From: Callaeas wilsoni
Taxonomy: Eukaryota; Chordata; Aves; Passeriformes; Callaeidae
Assembly: GCA_013398955.1 (NCBI GenBank)
Contig: VWPU01003031.1
Coordinates: 1-64,000 of the forward strand
DNA length: 64,000 nt
Direction: 5' to 3'
How positions within the stretch are numbered: position 1 is the stretch's first letter; every line of letters begins with the position of its first letter. Shown here one piece after another: positions 44,276-58,508 of this stretch. The notes beneath the pieces were generated by a model. It did no database searches. It had not been told where the DNA came from and saw only the letters and a program-made list of their open reading frames with translations. Both the position numbers and the translations under genes were made by a program.

Positions 44276-47200
44276 GTAAGTGACGTTTCGGTACCCAGCT
44301 AGAAATGAGCAATAACATTCAAATGAAAATTGGAAGCTGAAGATCTAATCATTAACAACAGATGGTTCAACTTGAATCTGATAAACAAGTTGTTGGTCCC
44401 CATCACTTCCCCCCCCTTCTCCTGCCCTTTTCTTTTCCTTTCGCTTGCATATGTTTTTGTGTATGTGAGTTGTTTTACCACAGTCAAACCAACAGGGGGA
44501 AAAGGGTTTCCAAAACCAAAAGGTAAACCTCATGGTAAATCTGGAACACATGCAGATGGAAGTGAAAATAACTTGAGCATCTAGTGCTGAGGTGTGTGAG
44601 ATTTAATTCAGGCAGTTCAGTTAGCACAGTGGCAGTTTTCTTAGGCTCTGGATTGTCTCCCACATTGGTCCATGTCCCAGTATTCTCAACATACAACCTG
44701 CTACACTAAAAAATCCAAATATGAGAGACTCAGCTCCATTCTTGGATGCTCATGTGCAGAACACAGTGAAAGGCAGTTGGAAACCTACAATTACATTTGG
44801 CCTACCACGGCTGGATTTCATCCCAGTTTTACAATAGGTCCTTCTTTCTCTTTCTCTATTCACCGAAAAGAGAGTCCTTGCCTTTGTGCACAATCACACA
44901 CTCAACACAAAGGAGGACATGGAACACAAAACTGCAATATTATCAAAAGCAATAAATGAAGAAAACATATGGGTAAGATACGGAGGTATGCAATTGTCCC
45001 ATTTAACATCCTTCTTCGTATTTGTTGTTGCGTAAGTTCAAAAGCTGCACAAAGGCTTTTTGGTCAGATAAACATAGTTATTTTGTTCTGTGTTGAAGCA
45101 GTTTGCTCAAGCCAAACCTAAGTTAAAAGTAATTTTATTTTGGATACCCCCCAAGAACCCTGGTGGAATAATTGTCAAAATGCTACAAGTTTAAAGAACT
45201 AGTATCACAGCAAAGCATTGAGTAAATAGCACAGTCCCCCATCTCAGGAACTGCAGACTTGAAACTGCACTATTGGTTATATTGAGGGAATATATCCAGA
45301 CTGAGACTCAAAAGGGGCCACAGGAGCTCCACTGAGTGTTCACAGATTACCCAAGCTGACTTTTGAAGGAGACTCAGCAGTACAGGAGGAAGCATAGTGA
45401 GTTTAAATCATTAAGAGCCAGGGCTGGGAATTTGTGAGTCTCTAAATTCTGGGTTGCAGAGAGTCCTTAGAATCCACCAGCTAAAGACCATAACAGCACC
45501 CATATTCCATCTAAACAAAGATCAGCCTGCCCCATTACCGTGAGCAGCTGTGCAGTCTCACAAATGGTCATCTTGTGCAACTCAGGAAAGGGAGGGAAAC
45601 GGAGAGTTGCTTAAAGCAATGCCGTGACCAAGAAATGTAAACCTCAGACTACAGCCCTGTCTGCAATGACCACCACAAAACGAATATATTTGTACAGATT
45701 CTGGTAATTATCAATTAAAGGACCTCCTAGAGCATTATCCCAGTGTTGTGAGGGGAAAGGTGGTGAAAAAATCTGGTGTCCTTAAACACCATGGCATTGA
45801 AGAACATTGGGCTTCTGAGATTGACGGTAGCTTTCTTTTGTTTCTAGACTGGGAAATAATTTCTTCAGAAGAAATGATGCATTAAACACGGTTTTTCTAT
45901 CTGCAGAATGGTTTCACGTTCTTTTGAACATGGAAGGAATAATCACACCAAATCAAATAAGCATTGAGGTTTGATCCAAAATATTTATGTTCAAAGCAAT
46001 GAATTATTTTCAGTAGTTGCCAACCCATGACAGATTCAATCTACATCTGTAAACATCAGAACATTTTACATTCTGATACAATTTTCCTGAATTTACCATA
46101 GAGACAAGATTTTTGTGTGTGTGCATGTTAATCCCAGTGTAAAATATCCCCAAATCAATCAATCAATTGATTAACAAATTAAGTGCTAAATAATGGATGG
46201 GACTGCGAACATTTCCTGACAAGATGCTGAGAATAAAATATGTGTCTACAATTCTTTTGTCTAATAGTCAGCCAACAAAACATTGCACTGTTTTCTTTAG
46301 GAGTTTACATAAATGCTTGGAAAACAAATGGAAAAATGTGTTCAAACAATATTTTAGCATTCATATAAGCCAAGCAGAAATGGTCATTACACTGAAAAAT
46401 GAATAAAATTCTTTTTCTTTCAAATTAAATTTTAATGTAGCAGAACTTTACATGATCCTAGGAACATAAATAAATACAAGGTGACAACCAAGTATTTTCC
46501 GCCACTAATTATGCCATTAGTATTGAACATAGTGTAAAGTTCTCATGAAATAATGTTGCTAAATGCTAAAAAAATAAAGGAAGGCAAAGCAGGAGCTCTG
46601 AAAACACTGAAGAATTCATGTGGTAAAGTTTGTCTTATGCAAGAACTGCATCTTATTTATTTTCACTCCTAATTATTATTTTCTTTTCTGCTGGCATATG
46701 ACTAACTTTTGGGCTGTCTGTTACCACAGTTTTGAATCTCTTTGTGTATGTATTTTACAACTGGGGCTTAGTCATTTTAAGCTGTTTTCACGTCGATGTG
46801 TCAATCTATACGTTTGTGCATCACTAAGTGTCTTACGACGAGTGAAAGCTGAAGAAAGGGCTTGTTTTCTTTTAATAACGATATGGAAAGGCAACCAGCA
46901 CGGTCATTTTGGAAAAGCAAAGGGAGGCATGAGTGAGTAAAGTGTCACATTAGTCTGTGGATGTTTGTGTGGTTAAATCAGGACTTGAACTCTGCTCTCC
47001 CATGGGCCAAGCTAACAGCTTATTTTCCCCGACTGTTTTCCCCACTTCATTTATAAGCAAATGTACCATCTATCTCCCGCACATGCACATGCCACTCAGA
47101 CTTGCTGTGATCAACATGTTCTGAAACAACAGTCTAGTTTGGAGTGTTTAGGGCTGTTAGGATAATGATTTTGCATGGCTGCTCCACTTCCCGGTGGAGT

Positions 47201-48012
47201 TGTGTTTTCCTAGATTTGCTTTAATGCAAGTGCTTTTTGCAAATAGAGGAGACACTGGAGAGGCTTGCAAAAACACAAGCCCTTTAACAGTTCATTGGGA
47301 AGCAAAGAAGGATCCCTTGCTAACCAGGCTGACTGTAGCTGTTCAGCTGAACAATCTTGTCACTCCTACAGTCGCTCTTAATATTTGATGGCTGGTCATG
47401 TACGGCATGCCTCATCACACCATCTCTGGAGGCGCTGCATTGGGAAATTCGAAAAGATGCCACTCTTCTGGAAGGATACTGCTGCTGATTGAATGGGGAA
47501 GCTATGACTCCAGGTTCCTATTTCACATCTCAGGCTTATTAAATCCCTGTCTACACTGAAACGTAAAAGAAAACAAAAATATGTAGAAGTGTGTGTCACG
47601 CAAGATTCAAAAGGACATTGGCTTTTGTGACTGACCTGTGCTCAAATATCTACAAATGTGGAACAAAAGTCATTAAATGAAAGATGTTATTTCCCAACAT
47701 CCATGTACAGTATTCCACTCGATTACTGCCCCGACTGAAATCTTGCTGCAGTCACCAGTGGCTCTCTCACTCACCATAAGAGCAAAACATTTTCTCTATT
47801 TCACTCAAATTTCTAAATTTTTCACAAAATATAAAGATCAACCCACAAGTTTAGGGTTGAGGGACTTAAAATAAGTGTAGATGGGAGTAACGACCCATTT
47901 GCTCTCATGTATGGCCAGAAGGCCAAGGGAATAGAGAAAGGGGAAAAAAACTGAGTGTGAAAGAAATATGTCAATCTCAAAAGTGTCCCAGAGGGCCAGC
48001 AAAAGTTCTGAG
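44276..48012. other. AT-rich non-coding DNA
   Basis: No supported gene or transposon. The frames near 44330-44584 and 46620-46940 lack protein-like composition. A small group of CpG sites lies at 46790-46905. AATC repeats and an AATCAATTGATT palindrome are near 46154-46170. Confidence 0.5.
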
Positions 48013-48013
48013 N
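48013..48013. other. single undetermined base (N)
   Basis: The only ambiguous base in the window. It is followed by seven A, a short unique stretch and then T41, so it probably marks a gap or an unresolved assembly position and not a biological feature. Confidence 0.95.
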
Positions 48014-48029
48014 AAAAAAAGTTTGAAGG

Positions 48030-48031
<2 letters not shown>

Positions 48032-48072
<41 letters not shown>
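48032..48072. repeat. poly-T tract, 41 bases
   Basis: An uninterrupted run of 41 T, the longest homopolymer in the window, 18 bp after the N. Its true length is doubtful because homopolymers this long are often miscounted. Confidence 0.95.
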
Positions 48073-48074
<2 letters not shown>

Positions 48075-48395
48075 TTGAAAACTTTTAAAAGGGAAATTAG
48101 AGAAAAGATGCCTGGCACCTATAAGGGCATCAAGACAAATTACTTTGCTTGCGATAGAAATTTGCTAAAAAAAGTTTGTATAGGAAATTCTGCATCTATA
48201 TTTTATTTTAAGTTTGTGCAAATTTTAAACCCAAATTGGCAGAAGTCCAGTAAACCTGGTGACAGAAGCAGGTATCTATTGAAGTTGATGGATCTTGGTT
48301 TCAGGGTGTATGTTGTTAGTGACTTAATACCTCTCATCACTTTCCATGTTTTCTCTGTTCTCTTTAAATAATGTTGAAATAAAGGAGGTAAAAAC

Positions 48396-48556
<161 letters not shown>

Positions 48557-50500
48557 GTAGGTAGTTTTTGGTCTAGCCTTTGACAGTGAAAGCAATGATT
48601 TGTAGTCACTGGCTCAAAAGCACACAGGTAATAGCTCAGACATTTAAACTAATCTGAAGTCAGACATTTCATATAAATGTCCTACCCCTTCGTAATGCTT
48701 CTGTATTTCAAATTCTTTTTTTTATTAAATAATGAAAAATCTGGTATTCAGCTAACCTTGGTAAAAAAAAAAAAATCTTTTTCAAAGCAATAAATACCTA
48801 GTTAAGTTCTAAAATGTTAATAGCTGTGCAAATAGTTACTGCTGTCTAAATGAGTGACCATTTAATGAATCACTTCCACCAAAAAGGTCAGTGTAGCAAA
48901 TCCCATGTGCATCATGTTATTACAACTTACCAGCAAATGACCACATTAATATTAACTGACAGATTGCAGACCTTTATGTTTATGTACAGTGGGTTTCTGG
49001 AAAGTGCACTTCTGGGAGGTGTTAGAAAACTTTCTGCCAGCATATCATCCTGTAAATCGTGCTGTTTTCAGGTCATTACTTGTTCACTATGTGGACACCT
49101 TGTTATGAAGCTTTTTGAATTAGAAGTACGTTAGAGAATAAAGTACACTTGACCTCCCACCTTCAAAGTCCTTTCATTTCAAGTGTCTGGGACATGTCAC
49201 ACATAGGTGTTTTTATCAGGCAGACCCGTGACAGCTCTGAAAAAGCTAGTGGTGTGCACTCCGGTCAGAGACAGTGTGCAGTAGCAAACTTTGATACCCT
49301 GATGATGCTGATCCTTGTCTTCTCTGTGATAAGGGTATTGCATTAAGGTAAATTTCTGAATTAAGCATAATGTATCAAGCTTGTACTGGAGACCTGTCAT
49401 AACACCATGGCACAGAATTCCCTCACTGAGGGCGGACATGCCCGCATGTTCACCAGCATTTTAATTCAGCTATGGATTATGCAACTGTTCTTCATAGCGC
49501 TGAGCCACTTACACAAAAGCCTTAACTATCCTAATAAGGGTATGCCTTATGCAAGGGTCAGAGCACAGGTTTGAGCTCTGTGCTGCAGGAAAGGAGGCCA
49601 AGGCTCTTGACTTTGCAGATTGTAGGAGACCAAAAACTGCTCTTTCTCCTATCCTGTCATGTGTCTGTGAGGAGGTCATAACATCACTGCTCATCAGAGA
49701 GATGGGATGAATGGATTCATCTCATTCCACATGGGAAGATTTCTCCTCACACAAGGTCTCTTCACCTGACCTCTCCTTCAGTCTTTTCATTTTGTCTACC
49801 CCCAGTGATCTACGTAGAGCTCTCGACCTTCAGACCTGTAAGATACCCAAGCTCAAGACAGGAAAATCAGGCACACAAACACTCTGGGTCAATGCTCTTG
49901 TAGATCTCTGAGAAAGGTAATTCACTCCTGATCACTGATAAGCCATTCATACCTCCTCAGAAATTTACTGAATAAAATGAAGATGCTGGAAAAGTGGTTG
50001 GGAAGTTAAGCCCTTGTACTCTTTTAAAGAAAGGACCACCAGCCCCCAACATACATTTTCAGAGAGCGTAGAGAGGAAAAATGCTATTAAAAAAAATCCC
50101 TACTTGCTAGTGTCCTTTTAAATTATGTAAAGCCAATTTCTTGTAATATTGTCACTGAACAAATAATCAGTTCGTTGAGGAAGATTTGTGGCTGCAATTA
50201 TTTATTCATTTTAATGTTTGTTATTAAGCCTTCCTCTTGCTGTTTGCACCCATTATATGATGAAAGATCAATACGAAGAAGATGAGGAAGTGCAGAAATG
50301 ACGGTTAATTATCAGGGAGTAAGGAGGAGAAGAGCAGCTCTGGTACAAATGCCTGTGAGATCTACAACCAGTGTTCTAGTCTTTTGCTAATATTAGCCTT
50401 TGTTTCAGAGTGTGAAGTGGTTTTGTTGTTGTTGTTCTGGTTTTGTTTTGTTTTTCTTTCAACCCGGACAGTGAACACTGGAGACAAATTTTATCATGCT

Positions 50501-50536
50501 TTTCTATTACACTCAATATTTCTATTACACTCAAAG
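50501..50536. repeat. 18-bp tandem duplication
   Basis: TTTCTATTACACTCAA is repeated with an 18-bp period (50501-50518 and 50519-50536). The copies differ only in their last two bases. Confidence 0.95.
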
Positions 50537-53500
50537 CAGGGATTGAATTACGAGAAGCAGTGGTTCCAAGTGGATAGAAGGAGTCTGCAATTGAGAAAAA
50601 AGATTTTGAGGTTTTTTCCCAATTAAAGAAGAGACTGGCTATGTAATTTGTTTCCCACCTTCTTGTATTTCTACAGGTGTAAAACAGCAGGACTCATTCT
50701 TGCCTTCTGTTTTAGTATTTTGTAACCTAAAAATGAAAAGTAATGCATCTTTACTAAAATCACAAGTATGTATCTACATCAACATAGGCCTGTGTTCATT
50801 TATGCATGTATGTGTAGATGTAGAGACATATAGAAAAATGTCAATATTTTATAGCTTAGATTAAATTGTGTCATTGCTACCCAGGATTAACAGACATGAA
50901 AATCTTGGAGATGCATTACCATTTTGTTCATTTATTCAGCTCTGGAGAGGTAAAACACATTTCAACCATTGCTTTCAAAAGAGCATAATACCTGTTAAAT
51001 ATGATCTTTCTCCAGCAAAATTTTTACTTTCTGGCTGACAAAATATTTTGTATTTGTTAGATTGTCAGAGATAGTATCTCCTGGTATCAGGATCCCCAGT
51101 TTGACTTTTTAACTGGGGTTGCAGAGATTGCTTTTTTGTGTATAATATCAAAGGGATGTCACAGTCTGCAATGCTATAGACTGCTCAAAGAAGCCTTAAA
51201 TGGACAACACAGGTAATTCAGCTCTGTACCCTCATGTATCATAACAAACCTGGTGAGTGCAAGGGCTACCCAAGTGGGAGAAAGCCTGAAAGCAGGTCTA
51301 TGTTCCAGATTTTATATAGGTCTCAAGGGTCTCCTTCTTAATGCTTTTGAAATCCATCATATAACTTCAGGCCAGCCCTGAAAGTTGCCTTTAGTAAAAA
51401 TCTCCCACACCCTAGATATTAGTACATACAGATGACAGGTAACTATGGTAAATACCTGTCGGAGTCACTTTCTGTTAATGCAGGGCCAGGAACTCTATTA
51501 AATGACAAAAATAATAATATCTCTGAAATCACACTCTCTCTTGCTGCATGTTCACAAAACTTTTGCCAAAGCTGCCTTCATCTCTAACTGCTTTTTATCT
51601 GGCTTCTCGCCATGGTTGAGGAAAAAATAATTCAAAAAATGATGTAGTTTCATTGCCTTTTTTTTTTTTTTTTAACACTTTATAGAGAATGTTTAATAGT
51701 AATAAAAAAAATTCCTTAATTGCAGTATATTCGTATAAGTTTTCCTTCTCATCCAGATTCTGATCTGAAGAAAGATATTCCCTTCAGCACTACTTATTTC
51801 AGCCATTCACTTCTCTGAGTTATTAACTTACAGAAACGCTGAATTTCACAATGAGAAGACACTTTTAATAATATCAATTACTTTATGGTATCATTTGCAC
51901 TGTGTTCAGCATGATATTTTTGCTGCCTCTGACAACAGTGAGACTGAAAGTACCTACAAATGCATATCTGGAGGAGCAGTTTTCTGTCTAGTCTGTAAAA
52001 TGTGTACCATATAGCAAGGCAGCAATCTATGCCTACAGCTATACATCTGATACTTACCTATCCTGTTTCATTCTTGTGAGTCATCCTACTTGACTTACAC
52101 AGGTAGATCTGATACATCACTGTTTGCAGTATTAAGCTTTAACAACAGTAACAGAAACCCTGGATATTTTCAGCATAGATAAATCCATCTCATTTGCTTT
52201 ACTAAATGCTGCCTGGCAAGGAAAGTTATAGAATTTAGCAGCATAAGGCACGAAATGGTTGGAAACAAATCTGAAGCTCTGGAGATCACTCATAGAATTA
52301 AGTGCATTTCTATGTGTAGGTAGTTGTCAGAACTGCTCCATAAATCTCATTCAAATAAAAATATTGCATGACTATTTTTTCCTTGCATACATATCTGAGT
52401 AAAATACAAGTCTGTCTTTCGAAAAAGCTCATGTCAGATTTTAGTTTTTTTTTTTCTCCTTTCCTTCTTTGCTAAATTGAGTTCCTGTTGCAAAAACAGA
52501 TGTTGGAAGAAATAACATTTCTTGGCAAAGTTAAGAACTACAGAGGAGAGCAAGACATTGTTCTTCATTTTACTATGCACTTTCCCTTGAAACTTACTGA
52601 CTGCTTAAATCATCTCAGTGACACAGGAAACTTTAGCAATAAAATAAAAACTGTATTAACCACTAAATTTTATACATAACTGGTATTTCTCATTGAGACA
52701 GAGTTTATGAAAGCTGTCAACTTCCGAGTCCAATTTATATGAATGCAATCATAATCTGAGGGCATATGAATTGATCTAGTCAGAAATGGTGCAAACAAAA
52801 TTAACAAATTTATTAATTTTTCTTCTCCCTCTGAAGATCCACTTGTGATTTTCCATACTCCTGGCAAGGGATGAATAGAAAGCTGAATACAGAAGTTTAG
52901 CCTCTCCATTAAGTAGAAACTTTCTGCTGGGATTTGAGGAAAAGTCTGGCATAGAAATAGGTAACCATTTAGCTTCTGGGCTGCTTGGCCTCTCTAGCTC
53001 AAAGGAAGCACAGGGCCAGAGGTTATGCATTATTCATTTTTCAATTGGACTCAGCGGAGAAATTTGAGAGTTTACTACATAAATATGTTAAAATTAAGTA
53101 CATCATGCATTTCCATAAAACTCACTGAGGCCCAGATTCATCATTTCCTCCCAGCTCAACAAATCGCTGTAAAACATGCTTAAATTGACTTCAACAGACC
53201 TGTAAGCACTTACTGAAAGTTCAGAGTGTCCTTAAATGATTTGGAGAATAAGGACCATCTGCATATGTGCAAGTGCTTTGCTGAACGTGCCTAAGTGTCC
53301 AATCCACGGCCCCATGAAATCCATGAGGTTTCTCTATTGATGTCACTGGGCTTCAGATTTAGTCTTAACAGTTGGATATTACTGGTTCAGAGCTCTCTTG
53401 TTGCTTCCTTGCAAGGAGATGGCATTCAGCCTTTCATTGCCATGCCCCATGCTTTGTATTAGAAAGCCCTGGATAGCCTTCTAAGATTTCTTACTTAATG

Positions 53501-54768
53501 GTGTCTGTGGGGCTTGTCGTGGTTATGATTTTAAAATGCACTGCTCAAAAGTGACAACGAACACAACCAGAATAACAATTCCTCTAGAAGCAGATTCAAA
53601 TGCACGTGCTGTCTGTACCATAGGGAGGGGGGCTTTTTGTCAGGGTAGGAAACTTCACACTACCTGTTGCACAATCAGTGATGTATTTCCAACAAAAGGG
53701 ACTTGTCGTAGAGCTGTTTATTACCAGGATGATTACAGATATTAGAGTCTAAATTTAAGAACGTGGCGAAGGAACCACATTATCTATCAGAACCTCTCTT
53801 TCTATGGTCAGATGAGGTGAGAGCAATCTATGCTTCAGCCAGTTCCCTGACCCACATTAAAATTAATGCAGGACTATTGAATTATGTTCTGTAACCCTGA
53901 TTTTGAAGGCAATTTCATTCTTACTTATTTCAGCACCTTCTGCTTTTAATGACCACTTCTCTTTTTTTCCTCCACTTATTTATAGGACTGTTTATACTAC
54001 CCATGAGATGACAAGATATTTAAATTCTCCCTGAGACTTGTCCTTTTCTACAACATCCTGAAGTAAATTATCCACGGGAGCAGTTCTTGCCCTCTCAATC
54101 CTCACTTTTCTGTGCCTCAGAAAGAAACTTCAATAAAACCCTCTTGCTTTATTATGGACCACCGATGTGGAAGTTATTAATAATTCTCTAAATCATTGTT
54201 CATAATATATCTAGAAAGGGCAGAAACTTAGATTCCATTGAAAAAGCTATGAGTGTGAGATATCAGCAAAGCATTTATTAAATGAAAAAGCAACTGGTTA
54301 ACAAATATAAGAAAATAAACTGAGCCCATTAAAAAAAAAACCAAAAAGTACCTTAATTGAGTAAATTAAGATAAAGCTCTTGAATTTTGCAAAAATTTCA
54401 CATTCAACCACAGATACAGAAAGAGAAAAGCAGAATCTGAGGGGGGCAGTGGCATCATGCCAGTCACAAAATTAACAAACAAAGAGAGACAACTCCGTGC
54501 TCTCATGAAGTGCTTCCCTGCAAAGAGAAAAGGCTATTTTTACAGAGGAGGACAGGGACTGCTTTGGGAAGACCGTTTGTGACATATTACACAGAACCGA
54601 AGTATCCACAATGGCCACTCAGTTTAAGTGTAGAAAGACTCAAAAGAAAAATCGCCTAAGGGTTTGAAGAAACGCTTGAAAATGGAAAACGCAAATGTAA
54701 AGAGGAGAAAATACTGGAAATTTGAAAATTTATTTCATTCAACAGAGAAAATTAGCAAAGTCAATGGC

Positions 54769-54793
54769 TGAATTTAACTGGGAGTTAAATTCA
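54769..54793. repeat. perfect 11-bp inverted repeat
   Basis: TGAATTTAACT and AGTTAAATTCA are exact reverse complements separated by GGG. A compact palindrome with no T-tail and no recognised function. Confidence 0.9.
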
Positions 54794-56910
54794 AATGAGA
54801 AATCAGGCTCTAATATTTAACAAGCCTAGATAAACAAATTTTTGGAACAAACTGCCAAAGGGAATGATAATTTTTACTTGATGGGTTTAATTCAGCACCA
54901 TAGACTCTTCTAGACAACGTATGCCATAGTGTAGGCTGCTATGCTAAATATAGGAACAACTAGATAAAAGAAAAAGAAATTATTATGCAGGGTATGGGAC
55001 TAGAAAAATGAATTATTCCATTGGGGTCAAATTTTTGCATGATCTTATGGATACCGGGTGATCAGAGGGTTTTAGAAGTTTCCTTTTAATGAGAAAATAG
55101 AGCAGTTCAGTCTGTTTCCTTTATCAAAGTAGGGGCTTGACTGTACTGAAGTCTGTAAGTAGGTATTAAAAAAAACCCACAACAAAAACCACAACCACGA
55201 CAAAACAAGACCAACACCCATCATTAAGTTGTTGAAAGCTGAAATGTCAAAGTTAAGAATGGATACATGGATGGAAGGATAGAAATGGAGTTAAGGATGA
55301 CAATTTAATGTTTGGTTTACCAGTGTGCTGGAGTCTGTTTTGCTTTAACTCCTTGTGAAGAGACTTTAATCTCTTTCTAAAAGCTGTAATGTAAAAAATT
55401 GACTGCACCTTTGGCTCACAAGGGATCACGTGGTGCTGTTGGAAGCATCCCTTTTGACAGTTACCTCGGAGAATTTAAAATACCTACACCACCCTTAAAA
55501 TCCTCAAAACCCCCACAATGAAGCAAAATCTTAGCCTGTTTTATTAACAACAATTTTGATTGTCAAAAAGGTTTAAAAATTAGTAAGCTTCCGTCACAGT
55601 GAGTAACACATTCACGTTTCATCTAAAATAGCTGATTTACCTAAAACATTTTTACTGTGATGCATTAGAACACAGTGAAAGACCTGTAGGCACAGGAGAA
55701 GAAGCACAATGCCACACTGCTATCTCTTCTCTTCTGTATCTGTAAGTCTTGTAGCCTTTGAGACTTGTTTCTATTTTTAATCTGTTGCTGCAATAAAAAA
55801 ATGCTAGCCACTTGTGTTATCTTATTAACTCTACCCCAAAGGGTTCTTGTTCATTTCCAGATAAATATCATTTTCTGCTGTTGATTATTTGGATATAGAC
55901 ATTAGGAAGGATCCTGATAAGCTCGTGTGCCACATGGAAATATGGCAGGATCATTCCTGGGGTTTATGCTGCAATATTTCAAGTGCTTAGAGCAATGATG
56001 CAAATGTCAGATGGCATAAACCAAACAGGGTTTTCAAACCCAGTTCATTGTCAGCATCCCAAACACACATTTCAGAGCAGCACCTTGGTTTGCAAGGTCA
56101 AAATCCCACTGGATTATGGTACATCATCTGTCGTCTCCAGGAGCTCTGCTGGAATTTAAAACAGTTTTACCCAATGCAAATTACTTGGGTTAATTGCAGC
56201 AATGTTGAAGACTCCATGTTTAAAAGTAAGACCTTTAAGAGACAACTGCAAAGTTTAGGAGCTTATTAATGCAAGTTCCGAAATTAAATTACTAACATTT
56301 AGCAGAAGGAGTACTGTTGACTCTTTCCCACCAACCCAAGTCACTTCTAAACTTCCACAACAGAAACATTCCCTTTTCCTAGAATTTACAGGGAGTGCCA
56401 AAAAAAAATAAGGCAAAATAACCAACTCTATGATTCTAGTTCACTCTGACCAATGCACATTCTTAGTTTGTGAGCAATGATAAAATTCCCCATTCTCTAC
56501 TATACAATGTCAAAAATAGAAAATAAATTATCTATCTTAAATACACCCAGGTTTTCCTCTGCTTCTTGACCTATTTAACATGGTTAGTTTTCTGTTCCCA
56601 TTAGCAGCGTGGAACGAAGAAATGCTAATGTAAAGTTGTGTCTCCAACAATCCACAGCAGTCTTACTTTCAATACCATTTCTCTAGTAACCATCTACCAA
56701 AATACGTAATTTCTTTCCATAAGTTGGCATTGATTAATTTAACGTGTTATAGTTGCTTTGGTTTTTCTTGGTCATTTGTGATATTGCCTATATTTTTCTC
56801 ATATATTTTGACATTTGGAAATTACAAGGAAAAAAATGTGTTTAAATTAGAGTTAGATGACAGAGCCTATAGAACTCAGAAAACCTCCTGATCATTCACT
56901 GAAGAATAGA

Positions 56911-57062
56911 TTTAAAAAAAAAAAAAACCACCTAAACAAAAACAAAAAAAAAAATTTTAAAAAAAAAAAAAACCACCTAAACAAAAACAAAAAAAAAAAT
57001 TTTAAAAAAAAAAAAAACCACCTAAACAAAAACAAAAAAAAAAATTTTAAAAAAAAAAAAAA
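56911..57062. repeat. 45-bp minisatellite, about 3.3 copies
   Basis: A unit made of a long A run, CCACCTAAACAAAAAC, another A run and TTTT recurs at exactly 45 bp (CCACC at 56928, 56973, 57018). The copies are identical over the part compared. Because 45 is a multiple of three, the frame stays open and gives repeated K/N-rich 15-residue blocks; this is not evidence of a protein. Confidence 0.97.
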
Positions 57063-58489
57063 CAAGAATGGCAAAAAGGAAATAAAAGCAATAATTCTGT
57101 TCACAATCACACCACGTGTACTTGGAAAATTACACACTATGCTGGAAGCCAACTCTTATGATTATGATATCTTTTATGTTCTTGGCTTCCTGATACCAGA
57201 ATCTTTCTCGCTCTAAACAAACATGAAAGTGGGGAGGAAGAGAAAGGTAGGTAAGTTCGGGTAAGATTACCAGCAACTTATAGCACAGCTTTGAGAAACT
57301 GAGTTTGTTGGTTTAAACACAGTACAATAAATCAGATTCCATGACCCTCTAAGGGTCAACTTCCACCATTTGAGAAAGTGAGATAAAGTGAAAAACCTGA
57401 AGATAAAAAAGAGTTGCTGAAAGCACTTTTCCCTCCCAAACCCTCTTGAGAGCACTTGAGTTCGTAGGCCCTTCTGAGGCTTGCTTTGTATGCATTTTAA
57501 AAGGCAGAAGGGTTTTTTTCTTTTTTCCCCCACATTTTTCCACTATAGGCTAGCTACCTACTTAGTGATTACCTGACTCATTTCTTTTTCACTTTCTTCT
57601 TGACATTTGAAGGAACCCAGCCATGGAACATTCAGAGACCTTCCTCTGTTCTTATAAATAGTTCAAGCTAATTTCCTTCATATTCAATCAAAAATATGTA
57701 CACATGTATACAATTACTGAAAAATATACACTTAGAAATAAGCTCATCCAAGAAAGGCAGATTCAGAAAATATAAATCCCAAAAGAGATTTTAAATATTT
57801 ATGCAGCAATCCATCACCTTCCACTTGTTCTTTATGGCTAGCCCCATAATCGGTAAATCGATGTTCCATAAGAACCGGGACAGTCTTAGGATATAACCTT
57901 TCTGATCTTCTGGAGAAGAATGTAAATATATGAAGTTACACAACAATCCATTGCCATTAGAAGCTAGAAGGGTTCTCAACATTTGTACAAATTTCAATTG
58001 TATGCAATTAAAGCAAGAAAAGAGAACCCTGACACAAAAAATAATAGCGATTCAGGGGTAAATCAGCATACAGCTTAAATATGTGTATACCCATGCTCCT
58101 AAAATGCCTACTTGTCCCCTAATATTTATGACAAGAAATTAAAATATTGCTGCTCTTCTGGTTCAACGGTTCCAAGACTAGGCAGAGACATGATGTAAAA
58201 TTATTAAATATCTCATAAGAAAAAAGTGTACTTTTAATTCTACCCAAATTAGGAGATTTACAAGCCTTGCAACAACTTTAACTAGCAGATCAAAGTGATT
58301 CTGGCAAACTTCAAGCACATTCAGCATCACTGAACTTGAAACCATTGGTGAACCTTGTCTGACGCACACATGAGACAAAATTGAACAAAGTTTCATGGTT
58401 CTTAGTTGTCAGAGTTCAACCAGATCAACCAGTTTTGATGTTTAGCTTATGATTTTGGTGTTGAGGTTTCTTTGTTGGGATTTTTCATT
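57063..58489. other. AT-rich non-coding DNA between two minisatellites
   Basis: No gene or transposon recognised. The minus-strand frames around 57267-57543 look random. Confidence 0.55.
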
Positions 58490-58508
58490 GGTTTTGGGTT
58501 TGGTTTGT

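Larger units (their letters stand above)
48557..56910. other. AT-rich non-coding DNA
   Basis: Over 8 kb without a supported gene. Frames such as 49149-49346 and 53536-53745 show no domain or splice context. It contains an 18-bp duplication (50501), a TTG/TTTTG patch (50420-50458), a T-rich run at 51659-51673, an A/C patch (55165-55215) and a perfect 11-bp-arm hairpin (54769). A block around 50180-50260, rich in TAAT and ATTTATT cores, resembles conserved non-coding DNA but cannot be confirmed. Confidence 0.5.

Noticed and set aside
56424..56441. CTCTATGATTCTAG as a CR1 3' tail
   Set aside because: Only about 14 bp fit and the upstream sequence does not resemble CR1.
56857..57216. 119-codon frame with three 15-residue repeats
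   Set aside because: It reads through the 45-bp minisatellite; the peptide repeat follows from the DNA repeat.
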